Source: Hypericibacter sp050729195
GTDB lineage: Bacteria; Pseudomonadota; Alphaproteobacteria; Dongiales; Dongiaceae
DNA: 19,807 nt
Assembly: GCF_050729195.1 (NCBI RefSeq)
Contig: NZ_JBOHKS010000182.1
Coordinates: forward strand, 1 to 19,807
Direction: 5' to 3'
The translations under genes and the position numbers were made by a program. The notes below the pieces were generated by a model. That model saw only the letters and a list, made by a program, of their open reading frames with translations. It searched no databases and was not told the DNA's origin. This document shows positions 12,957 to 19,807 of this stretch, one piece after another; the first letter of the stretch is position 1, and every line of letters starts with the position of its first letter.

Positions 12957-14761
12957 CCGCTCCTCCTCAAGCCAATCTCGATCTGGCGGCCGTCGGCAAT
13001 TGCATCGTGGCCTCGCTCATCGATCGACGCGGCCGCCATGTGTGGCATTGCCATCCGCGTCTCGATGGCGATCCCGTCTTCAGCGCGCTGGTCAATGGCC
13101 AGGATCCCGAGGCCGGATTCTGGGATGTCGAGCTGCGTGGCACCGTCGAGAGCCGGCAGCATTATGTCGGCAATGCCGCGATCCTCGTGACGCATCTCAG
13201 CAGCGAGGAAGGCGACGAGATCCGCATCACGGATTTCGCGCCCCGCTTCAAGCATTACGGCCGGATCTTTCGCCCGGCGCAGCTCATCCGCCGGATCGAG
13301 CCGATGCGCGGTCGTCCCGTGATCCGGGTTCGCATGCGACCGCATTTCCGCTATGGCGCGGTACCGCCGCAGAAGATACCCGGCAGCAACAGCATCCGCT
13401 ATGTCGGCCCCGATTTCGCGTTGCGCCTCACCACCGATGCGCCGCTCGCCTATCTCGCCGACGAATCGCCCTTCGTGCTGCATGCGCCGGTCACCATGAT
13501 CCTGGGCGGCGACGAGGTCATCGCCGACTCGCTCTCCAGCCTGGCGCGCCATCACTATGAGGAGACGCTCGACTATTGGCAGGACTGGGCGCGCTATCTC
13601 AATGTGCCGTTCGAATGGCAATCGGCGGTGCTGCGCGCGGCCCTCGGATTGAAGCTCTGCTCCTACGAGGAGACCGGCGCCGTGGTCGCCGCGCTCACCA
13701 CCTCGATTCCGGAATCCGCCAATAGCGGACGCAACTGGGATTACCGCTTCTGCTGGCTGCGCGATGCCTATTTCGTGGTGCGGGCCCTCAATCGCCTGGG
13801 TGCCACGCGCACCATGGAAGACTTCATCCGCTACATCACCAATCTCCTGGCGATCGAGCCGGCGCCCGCGCTGAAGCCGCTCTATCCGATCGTTCCCTCG
13901 ACCTCGGTCGAGGAGGTCACGGCCCCGCATCTGGCCGGTTACCGGGGCATGGGGCCGGTGCGCGTCGGCAATGCGGCGGCACTGCAGACCCAGAACGATT
14001 CCTATGGCAGCGTCATCATGGCGGCGGCGCAGATGTTCTTCGACGAGCGGCTGCCCAAGCGCGGCGACGCCGCCTTGTTCGAGCGCCTCGAGCAGGTCGG
14101 CAACGCGGCGGCGACGCTCGGCATGCAGCCGGATGCGGGCCCCTGGGAGTTTCGCGGCCGCCAGGCGGTTCATAGCTACTCGGCCGTAACAAGCTGGGCC
14201 GGCTGCCATCATCTGGCGCAGATCGCCGCGCGTCTGGGATTCGCCGACAAGGCCCATCATTGGAAGCGCACGGCCGATGGCTTGCGGATGGAGATCCTGG
14301 AGCGGGCCTGGAATCCGAAGCTCAAAAGCTTCGTCAGCGCCTTCGACGGCAAGGAGATCGATGCCAGCCTGCTGCTCTGGCCCGAGTTGGGCTTCATCGC
14401 ACCCAAGGATCCGCGGTTCCTCTCGACCTTCGACGTGATCGAGAAGCAGCTCCGGCGGGGCACGCATATGATGCGCTATATCGCGCCCGACGATTTCGGC
14501 TCGCCCGAAAGCGCCTTCACCGTCTGCAGCTTCTGGTATGTGAATTCGCTGGCCACCGTCGGCCGCCCGGAAGAGGCGCGCGAGATTCTGGAATCGCTGC
14601 TGGCCAGCCGCAATTCCTCGGGCTTCCTGTCCGAGGATGTCGCGCCCGCCACCGGCGAGCTCTGGGGGAACATGCCGCAGACCTACTCGATGGTCGGTCT
14701 GATCGGCGCCTGCATGCGGCTCAGCAAGAGCTGGGAGGAGGGATTTTGGAACGGCTCGTAA
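12950..14761 (+). CDS. Glycoside hydrolase family 15 protein (glucoamylase/trehalase-like)
   Basis: A 603-residue GH15 enzyme: an N-terminal beta-sandwich (about 1-220) and a catalytic (alpha/alpha)6 barrel (about 225-595). Signatures are RNWDYRFCWLRDAYF (261-275), the general acid E400 in PDAGPWEFRG, SWAGCHHLA (415-423), and the base E562 in GFLSEDVAPATGE. No signal peptide is seen, so it works in the cytoplasm. It lies between otsB and otsA and overlaps otsA by 16 bp. Some GH15 proteins, notably mycobacterial ones, are trehalases, and this context makes trehalose or a related glucoside the likely substrate; plain glucan or maltose hydrolysis cannot be ruled out. A hydrolase co-expressed with synthesis genes suggests turnover or control of trehalose level. 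Confidence 0.9.
   Translation: MKSAPPQANLDLAAVGNCIVASLIDRRGRHVWHCHPRLDGDPVFSALVNGQDPEAGFWDVELRGTVESRQHYVGNAAILVTHLSSEEGDEIRITDFAPRFKHYGRIFRPAQLIRRIEPMRGRPVIRVRMRPHFRYGAVPPQKIPGSNSIRYVGPDFALRLTTDAPLAYLADESPFVLHAPVTMILGGDEVIADSLSSLARHHYEETLDYWQDWARYLNVPFEWQSAVLRAALGLKLCSYEETGAVVAALTTSIPESANSGRNWDYRFCWLRDAYFVVRALNRLGATRTMEDFIRYITNLLAIEPAPALKPLYPIVPSTSVEEVTAPHLAGYRGMGPVRVGNAAALQTQNDSYGSVIMAAAQMFFDERLPKRGDAALFERLEQVGNAAATLGMQPDAGPWEFRGRQAVHSYSAVTSWAGCHHLAQIAARLGFADKAHHWKRTADGLRMEILERAWNPKLKSFVSAFDGKEIDASLLLWPELGFIAPKDPRFLSTFDVIEKQLRRGTHMMRYIAPDDFGSPESAFTVCSFWYVNSLATVGRPEEAREILESLLASRNSSGFLSEDVAPATGELWGNMPQTYSMVGLIGACMRLSKSWEEGFWNGS
14733..14742 (+). promoter_or_regulatory. Strong ribosome binding site that fixes the TTG start of otsA
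   Basis: GGGAGGAGGG inside the last codons of the GH15 gene lies just before TTG 14746. The protein from this TTG begins with the otsA-typical RLVIVSNRVP, and no ATG fits this position. Confidence 0.7.
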
Positions 14762-16155
14762 TCGTTTCGAACCGGGTCCCCCTGCCGCGACAGCGCGGGG
14801 CCCAGGCGGGCGGCCTCGCCGTCGCGCTCCGCGATGTGTTCGGCAAGGCCGAGGGCTTCTGGTTCGGCTGGAGCGGCGAGGTCACCGACCAGACCAGCGG
14901 CGAGCTGCGCTTCACGCGCTCGGGCCGCATGACCTTCGCGGTCATGGATCTCGGCCGCAACGACTATGAGCGTTACTATAACGGCTTCGCCAATGCCTGC
15001 CTCTGGCCGCTGCTGCATTACCGCCTCGGCCTGCTGGATTTCCATCGCGAGGATTATCACGGCTACATGGCCGTGAATCGCGCGATGGCGGCGGCCCTGA
15101 AGCCGCTGCTGCGCCCCTACGACCGCATCTGGGTCCATGACTATCATCTGATTCCGATGGGCCAGGAGCTGCGCAAGCTCGGCGTCAACAACCCGATCGG
15201 CTTCTTCCTGCACACGCCTTTCCCGCCGGCCGATCTGTTCGAGGCGCTGCCGGCCCATGACAGCCTGGGCGAGAGTTTCCTGGGCTACGATCTCATCGGC
15301 CTGCAGACCGAGCGCGACCGGCGCTCCTTCTTCGATTTCGTCACGCGCAATCTGGGTGGGCGGGTTCATCCTGACGGGCAGTTCGAGGCCTTCGGTCGCA
15401 GCAGCCGCGCCGGCGTGTTCGGCGTCGGGATCGACGCGCCGGTCTTCGCGAACATCGCGGCGGAGGCCGAAACGGCCGACGAGACGATCCGGCTTCAGGA
15501 AAGCCTGGCGGGGCGGTTGCTGGCGATCGGCGTGGACCGGCTCGATTTCAGCAAGGGCCTGCCGAACCGCTTCCATGCCTATGGCAAGCTGCTCGAGCGC
15601 TGGCCCGAGCACAAGGCGAAGGTCACCTATCTCCAGATCGCGCCCCATTCGCGCGGCGAGATCGCGACCTATCGCACCCTGCGCCGCGAGCTCGAGCAGA
15701 TCGCGGGCCGCATCAACGGCAAGCATGCCGAGTTCGACTGGCAGCCGCTGCGCTATCTCAACAAGCCGCTGACGCGTCCTGTGCTGGCAGGCTTCTATCG
15801 CCTGAGCCGCATCGGGCTGGTGACGCCGCTGCGCGACGGCATGAATCTGGTGGCCAAGGAATATGTCGCGGCCCAGCCGCCGCAGGACCCCGGCGTGCTG
15901 ATCCTGTCGCGTTTCGCGGGGGCTGCCGAAGGCCTGACCGCGGCGCTGCTGGTCAATCCGTTCGACGCGGATTCGATGGCGGACGCGATGCATGCCGCCC
16001 TCGTCATGCCGTTCGAGGAGCGGCATGCGCGCTGGCAGGCGATGATGCAGCAGCTCAAGACCGACGGGGCCGCCTGGTGGGCCAGCCGCTTCCTGGCGAC
16101 GCTCGACGCCGCCAGCCGCGGCGCGCATTCCCTGTCGCCGACCGGCACCCAGTAA
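14746..16155 (+). CDS. otsA: Alpha,alpha-trehalose-phosphate synthase OtsA
   Basis: A GT20 glycosyltransferase of 469 residues that joins UDP-glucose and glucose-6-phosphate to form trehalose-6-phosphate. Residues matching the E. coli enzyme are R10 in VSNRVP, the G-loop AGGLAVAL (21-28), WVHDYHL (D132), FFLHTPFPP, R265 and K270 in VDRLDFSKGL, and D364 and E372 in LRDGMNLVAKEY. I start at TTG 14746 because a strong ribosome site precedes it and the N-terminus then matches the family; a longer in-frame extension upstream is only the GH15 gene in another frame. The 16-bp overlap with GH15 indicates coupled translation. Together with otsB it makes trehalose, an osmotic and desiccation protectant. 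Confidence 0.95.
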   Translation: MERLVIVSNRVPLPRQRGAQAGGLAVALRDVFGKAEGFWFGWSGEVTDQTSGELRFTRSGRMTFAVMDLGRNDYERYYNGFANACLWPLLHYRLGLLDFHREDYHGYMAVNRAMAAALKPLLRPYDRIWVHDYHLIPMGQELRKLGVNNPIGFFLHTPFPPADLFEALPAHDSLGESFLGYDLIGLQTERDRRSFFDFVTRNLGGRVHPDGQFEAFGRSSRAGVFGVGIDAPVFANIAAEAETADETIRLQESLAGRLLAIGVDRLDFSKGLPNRFHAYGKLLERWPEHKAKVTYLQIAPHSRGEIATYRTLRRELEQIAGRINGKHAEFDWQPLRYLNKPLTRPVLAGFYRLSRIGLVTPLRDGMNLVAKEYVAAQPPQDPGVLILSRFAGAAEGLTAALLVNPFDADSMADAMHAALVMPFEERHARWQAMMQQLKTDGAAWWASRFLATLDAASRGAHSLSPTGTQ

Positions 16156-16156
16156 C

Positions 16157-16189
16157 GCCCGCGAAGATAGCGCCTGCGCCTAGGCGGGC
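16157..16189. terminator. Hairpin between convergent otsA and GST genes
   Basis: GCCCGC (16157-16162) pairs with GCGGGC (16184-16189), and inside it CGCCT (16171-16175) pairs with AGGCG (16182-16186), an alternative to part of the outer stem. It spans the convergent gap and could end transcription from both sides, but lacks T-runs. Confidence 0.35.
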
Positions 16190-16797
16190 ACCTTCATGCC
16201 GCGCTGGAGGGCCGGCCGCGCCGCCATCGCCGCCGCCCAACGCTTCAGGTTCGGCAGCTTGCCGCCCTCATGCAGCAGCGGCGCCCGGTAGTTGTAGGTT
16301 GGATAGAGCGCGAAATCGGCGATCGAGACCTCGCCTGCCAGATAGCCGCCCAGTCCCAGCAGGCGATCGGCTTCCTTGAAATGCAGCAGCAGCGTGTTGC
16401 GGATGAAGTCGGCATTCTTCGCCGAGCGGTCCGGCACGCGCTCCTCGGTCACGAAGAGCGCGCCGCTCCAGGGCGAGCAATCGGACATCGCGGCCATGAA
16501 GGCCTGCAGCACCAGCGGCCGCCGCGCCGGATCGGCGGGAAGGAATTTTCCGCTCGTCATGGCGCAATGAAGAACGATGGCGCCGCTCTGCGCGATCGTC
16601 AGCGGCTTCCCGCCGGGCCCTTGCGGATCGACCAGGACCGGCACCTGCCCGCGCGGATTGAGCGCCAGGAAAGCGACCGAATGCTGCTCGCCCTTCTGCA
16701 GATCGACCTTATGGACTTGATAAGGGATGCCGCATTCCTCGAGGACGATCGAGGCGCGCTGACCGTTCGTGGTGGCGGCGGTATAGAGCTCGATCAT
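16180..16797 (-). CDS. Glutathione S-transferase, Ure2/YghU-like
   Basis: A 205-residue two-domain glutathione transferase. The N-terminal thioredoxin fold (1-80) shows YTAATTNGQRASIVLEE, where TxNGxR is typical of the Ure2/YfcG/YghU group (GSH-contacting Thr/Asn in place of Tyr/Ser), and NPRGQVPVLVD with the cis-proline. AQSGAIVLH corresponds to the usual ESxAI motif with Gln for Glu. The C-terminal helical domain carries GGYLAGEVSIADFALYPTY. Members act as GSH-dependent peroxidases or disulfide reductases. The ATG at 16797 has GGGGA upstream; a longer in-frame ORF to 16941 has a low-complexity, non-coding-looking leader. It converges on otsA. Confidence 0.92.
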   Translation of the reverse strand: MIELYTAATTNGQRASIVLEECGIPYQVHKVDLQKGEQHSVAFLALNPRGQVPVLVDPQGPGGKPLTIAQSGAIVLHCAMTSGKFLPADPARRPLVLQAFMAAMSDCSPWSGALFVTEERVPDRSAKNADFIRNTLLLHFKEADRLLGLGGYLAGEVSIADFALYPTYNYRAPLLHEGGKLPNLKRWAAAMAARPALQRGMKVPA

Positions 16798-17003
16798 GAC
16801 GCTTCCCCGGAGCTGACGAGGGCGAGACCTCAGCACAGCGCCCGCGTCATGCCAAGGGGATGAGCCACCCTGCCAGCCAGAAGGACGCGGCGGCGGGATC
16901 GAACGTGGCGGGGAAGGGCCGCGGGGCCGCCTTGTCGGCAACGGGATCGAGGGTTGCGTCGGCGCCGAGGGTCATCCCGGCGCCGTCATTCAGCGGACCC
17001 GTG

Positions 17004-17522
17004 TCACTGCAGCCAAGGTCGCTGGGCATTGTCGTTCACCGCCATGACCGCGACCCTGCTGGCCTCGCGGGCGGGCAGGAAGAGGTCATTGTCCGCCATC
17101 CGCGCGCTCAAGACACGCGAGGCCGACAGCAGCGAGGCGATCCGGTTCGAGCCGGTGAGCGCGAAGGCCGCCGCACGCGACCCTTCATTGTCGGCGGCCT
17201 GCGCCGACGCGAGCAGACCGAGGATCACCATCTCGTCGCGCCCCACGCAGGGACAGCAGGGATGATGGAAATGCAGCACGCGCTGTGTCTGCCCATGCAG
17301 CGCCTCGACGAAGCGCACGAACTCCTGCAGCGCGCGCTCGGATTCCTGGCTGCCGAAGCGGCGCGCGAATTCGCGCACGATGTAGCCCTTGAGCGAGACC
17401 GGCGCGATCCAGCAACGGAAGGCCCAGACCATCAGCCGCTCCGGCAATTCCAATTCCGACAGCAGCGCAGGTCCGCCGCCGAATTCACCGATGCCTGCCG
17501 GTCCACCTGCCGAAGCACTCAT
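17004..17522 (-). CDS. His/Cys-cluster protein of unknown function under a Fur/Mur-like operator
   Basis: A 172-residue cytoplasmic protein without signal or membrane segments. The striking part is LHFHHPCCPCVGRDE (83-97): H84, H86, H87, C89, C90, C92, D96 and E97, a dense potential metal- or redox-binding cluster. Before it are helices (LPERLMVWAFRCW, FVRFVEALHGQTQ), and after it MVILGLLASAQA and SRAAAFALTG. I recall similar proteobacterial proteins with a CPC-x3-DE motif but no assigned function. ATG 17522 is preferred to 17531, because AGAGGA lies only one to two bases from the latter but ten from the former. A perfect 15-bp palindrome of Fur/Mur type lies 53 bp upstream, so metal-dependent repression is likely. 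Confidence 0.78.
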   Translation of the reverse strand: MSASAGGPAGIGEFGGGPALLSELELPERLMVWAFRCWIAPVSLKGYIVREFARRFGSQESERALQEFVRFVEALHGQTQRVLHFHHPCCPCVGRDEMVILGLLASAQAADNEGSRAAAFALTGSNRIASLLSASRVLSARMADNDLFLPAREASRVAVMAVNDNAQRPWLQ

Positions 17523-17540
17523 GCCGCTCATTTCCTCTGG

Positions 17541-17559
17541 GCTGTCGATCTCAGACAGC
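17541..17559 (-). promoter_or_regulatory. Leader hairpin upstream of the His/Cys-cluster gene
   Basis: GCTGTC (17541-17546) and GACAGC (17554-17559) form a perfect 6-bp stem with a 7-nt loop between the palindrome and the ribosome site of the minus-strand gene. It is short and its role is unknown. Confidence 0.35.
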
Positions 17560-17566
17560 GGAGGCT

Positions 17567-17601
17567 ATTGCAAATGCAAATGATTTGCAATTGCATGTAT
17601 A
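17567..17601 (-). promoter_or_regulatory. Overlapping Fur/Mur-type palindromes and -10 element
   Basis: The core TGCAAAT-G-ATTTGCA (17575-17589) is a perfect 7-1-7 inverted repeat. It overlaps ATTGCAAAT-N7-ATTTGCAAT (17567-17575 with 17583-17591) and TGCAATTGCA (17586-17595). Read on the minus strand, TATACAT next to it (ending at 17595) can serve as a -10, so binding would cover the transcription start. There is no right-facing gene, hence the target is the His/Cys-cluster gene. The layout matches Fur-family operators; TGCAAAT-type arms resemble manganese (Mur) sites of alphaproteobacteria. Confidence 0.6.
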
Positions 17602-17638
17602 AGTCTTTGATGATGAAAATGTTTTTAAGGAAATGCTG

Positions 17639-19807
17639 TTAGCCTGCGCTGCCCGGCCGCTTGGCTCGCGCCGTCGGCATCGCGGTCAGCGGATCCTCGG
17701 GCCAGGGATGTTTCGGATAGCGCCCGCGCATCTCCGAGCGCACGGCCTTGTAGGAGCCGCGCCAGAAGCCCGGCAGATCGCGCGTCACCTGCACCGGACG
17801 ACCCGCGGGCGAGAGCAGCGCCAGCGTGATCGGCACGCGGCCTTCGGCGAGGCTCGGATGCTGCGCCAGGCCGAACAGCTCCTGCAGCTTGACCGAGAGC
17901 GTCGGCCCGCCATCGGCGCCGTAATCGATCGCCGCCTCGCGGCCCGTCGGCAAGGCGAGATGAGTGGGCGCAGCGCGCGGCAGCCGTCGGCGCTGGTCGA
18001 CCGTCAGCAGCGCGTCGAGCGCGTGGCTCAGATCCTGGGCCTCGATGTCCGACAGCCGGCGCTTGCCAGCAAGGAACGGCCCCAGCCAATCCGCCAGATG
18101 CGCCTGGAGCGAAGCATCGCTCATATCCGGCCAACCCTCCTCGCCGTCCTTGGCCGGCGCGGCATGACGCATGAAATCGATCCGGGCGCGAAATTGCCGA
18201 TGATGATCGTTCCACGGCAGCAGTTCGAGGCCGAGCCCGCGCACGCCTTCGACCAGGGCTTTCGCCACGGCATCGCCATCGGGCCGGTCGATCCTGACCT
18301 CGCCCAGAACGATCTGGCCCAGGCGGCGCAGCTTACGCGCCTTCACGCCACGCGTCGCAGGATCGAAGCCGATCTCCTCCGTCTCTTCGATATGGGCCGC
18401 GAAGTCGCTTTCGATCTCCGCTTCCGTGAGCTGTGCCGCGAGCAGGATGCGTGCCGAGGCCGCCTCGCCCGCGATCTCCGCCACGGCGAGATAGGGTTCC
18501 TGCCCGAGGGAGTCCGCGGCTTCGAGGCGGCCGCCGCGGCCGTTGGCCAGCAGATATTCCCCGCGCTTGCCGGGCCGGGCCTGGGCCACGCGATCGGGAT
18601 AGGCGAGCGCCAGGATCGCGCCCGTGCGCGACAGATCGCGCGCTGTTCCTTTGGCCGCGCGTTTTCCTTCGGGCGTCGCGAGACGTTCCCAATTCTCCGC
18701 CAGCCGGCGTGCGTCGCGCGCGCGGGTCGCGCGATCGTTGCCGAACAGCGAGAGCCGATGGCGCAGATCGCTGTCATTGCCGCCGAGGCCCCGCTCGGTC
18801 AGCAGCAGCGCGATCTCGGCGCCGAGCCCGCCTTCGCCGCGTTCGGCCGCGGCCCGCACCATATGGGCGAGGCGCGGCGGCAGCGGCAGGCGCGCCAGCG
18901 CCCGGCCATGCGCGGTGATCCGGCCTTCCCGATCCAGCGCATCGAGGCCGACGAGCAATTCGCGCGCGGCCGAGAATCCGGCCTTGGGCGGCGGATCGAG
19001 CCAGGCAAGATCGCCTGGATCGGCGGCGCCCCATTCCGCCAGCGCCAACGCCAGTGCCGCCAGATCGGTCTCGAGAATCTCCGGCCGCGCGAAAGGCTCG
19101 AGCGCGCGGGTCTCGGCCTCGTCCCACAGGCGATAGCAGACGCCGGGCTCGGTTCGTCCGGCGCGGCCGCGCCGCTGGTCGGCGGCCGCCCGCGAGACGC
19201 GTACGGTCGCGAGCTCGGTCATGCCCTTGGCCGGATCGTAGCGCGGCACGCGGGCGAGGCCGGAATCGATCACCACCCGCACGCCCTCGATGGTGAGGCT
19301 GGTCTCCGCGATCGAGGTGGCGAGCACGATCTTCCGCTTGCCCTTGGCGGCGGGCGCGATGGCGAGATCCTGCTCGCCGCCCTCCATGGCACCGAAGAGC
19401 GGCGCGATGATCACATCGGGATCGCCAATGCTCTCGGCCAGGGACCGTTCGACGCGCCGGATCTCGCGGGCACCCGGCAGAAAGACGAGGAGGCTGCCGC
19501 TCTCGGCGCGCAATGCCCGCAGCACCGCATCCGCCACCTGCGGTTCGACCGGCCGGCGCGGTTCGCGGCCGAGATAATGCGTCTCGATCTCGAAGAGCCG
19601 GCCCTCGCTATGGATCAGAGGCGCGTCGCCACCATTGACGCCGAGCAGCTTCGCGACCCGCGCGCCATCGAGCGTCGCCGACATGGCGATGAGCCGCAGA
19701 TCCTCGCGCAGATGGCGCTGCGCATCGAGCGCCAGCGCCATGCCGAGATCGGCATCGAGGCTGCGCTCATGGAACTCGTCGAACAGCACCGCCGCCACGC
19801 CCTCGAG
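17639..19807 (-). CDS. hrpB: ATP-dependent RNA helicase HrpB, partial (N-terminus beyond window)
   Basis: The C-terminal 722 residues of a DExH-box helicase; the family is about 820-840 long, so roughly 100 N-terminal residues including the Walker A motif lie past the right edge. The visible part opens with motif II DEFHERSLD, then motif III MSATLDG, the second RecA domain with FLPGAREIRRVE and ATSIAETSLTI, and motif VI QRRGRAGR. An HA2-like helical region and the HrpB-specific C-terminal domain (LPWNDHHRQFRARIDF, then GRYPKHPWPEDP) follow. The frame is open to the edge, so the true start is not seen. HrpB in E. coli has no well-defined essential role. The gene ends at TAA 17639, just before the palindromic promoter region of the next minus-strand gene. 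Confidence 0.95.
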   Translation of the reverse strand, partial: LEGVAAVLFDEFHERSLDADLGMALALDAQRHLREDLRLIAMSATLDGARVAKLLGVNGGDAPLIHSEGRLFEIETHYLGREPRRPVEPQVADAVLRALRAESGSLLVFLPGAREIRRVERSLAESIGDPDVIIAPLFGAMEGGEQDLAIAPAAKGKRKIVLATSIAETSLTIEGVRVVIDSGLARVPRYDPAKGMTELATVRVSRAAADQRRGRAGRTEPGVCYRLWDEAETRALEPFARPEILETDLAALALALAEWGAADPGDLAWLDPPPKAGFSAARELLVGLDALDREGRITAHGRALARLPLPPRLAHMVRAAAERGEGGLGAEIALLLTERGLGGNDSDLRHRLSLFGNDRATRARDARRLAENWERLATPEGKRAAKGTARDLSRTGAILALAYPDRVAQARPGKRGEYLLANGRGGRLEAADSLGQEPYLAVAEIAGEAASARILLAAQLTEAEIESDFAAHIEETEEIGFDPATRGVKARKLRRLGQIVLGEVRIDRPDGDAVAKALVEGVRGLGLELLPWNDHHRQFRARIDFMRHAAPAKDGEEGWPDMSDASLQAHLADWLGPFLAGKRRLSDIEAQDLSHALDALLTVDQRRRLPRAAPTHLALPTGREAAIDYGADGGPTLSVKLQELFGLAQHPSLAEGRVPITLALLSPAGRPVQVTRDLPGFWRGSYKAVRSEMRGRYPKHPWPEDPLTAMPTARAKRPGSAG

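Noticed and set aside
14260..14745. N-terminal extension of OtsA
   Set aside because: It lies entirely within the GH15 gene in another frame and family members begin at the RLVIVSNRV motif.
12068..16128. Two very long left-facing ORFs (12068-14467 and 14683-16128)
   Set aside because: They are mirror frames of otsB, GH15 and otsA, which carry full catalytic motifs.
16798..17003. Small ORFs in the gap between the GST and the His/Cys-cluster gene
   Set aside because: About 200 bp of GC-rich sequence with only short, low-complexity frames and no ribosome site; nothing supported.
18433..19577. Right-facing ORFs over hrpB
   Set aside because: Arg/Ser/Ala-rich shadows of the helicase gene.

Overview
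The window reads as chromosomal DNA of a GC-rich alphaproteobacterium, probably a Rhodospirillales-type lineage. This is inferred from the polyhydroxyalkanoate (PHA) genes with a PhaR regulator, a candidate CtrA site, an HrpB helicase and the general protein style. No rRNA, tRNA, CRISPR array, transposase or phage gene was seen.

Positions 1-4354 are a PHA locus. On the minus strand are phaA (thiolase) then phaB (acetoacetyl-CoA reductase, cut by the left edge). Further right, also minus, is a two-gene synthase unit: a small helical protein with a basic tail (3067-3474) and a short class III-like PhaC (1998-3119) whose best start is a TTG inside the small gene. Divergent from it is phaR. The shared intergenic region carries two CTGC-N3-GCA(G/A) sites that look like PhaR operators.

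Positions 4370-6768 hold a PAS-GGDEF-EAL protein (degenerate GGDEF, intact EAL) and, divergently, a 113-residue protein of unknown function, separated by an AT-rich region with a candidate CtrA site. Next are a class I glutamine amidotransferase (6899-7651) and an unusual patch. A 121-bp remnant of a second EamA transporter gene lies at 7655-7775, followed by an orphan secreted protein (7850-8356), then the intact EamA/RhtA-like exporter (8481-9374) divergent from an Lrp/AsnC regulator (9446-9940).

Positions 9941-10531 contain a cluster of long inverted repeats (candidate structured RNA), a doubtful small membrane-protein ORF with a TTGACA promoter, and a Fur-like palindrome. An agmatinase-family ureohydrolase and an FlK-type thioesterase (minus strand, 4-bp overlap) follow. 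Positions 12104-16155 are a trehalose operon, otsB - GH15 hydrolase - otsA, with tight or overlapping junctions. The right end holds a Ure2-like glutathione S-transferase, a His/Cys-cluster protein of unknown function preceded by a perfect 15-bp Fur/Mur-like palindrome, and hrpB (cut by the right edge).

The best candidates for undescribed biology are the structured intergenic RNA candidate (9978-10184), the Fur/Mur-like palindromes and their two target ORFs, the PhaE/PhaM-like partner of PhaC, and the secreted orphan beside the EamA remnant. All functional statements come from reading motifs; no database search was run.
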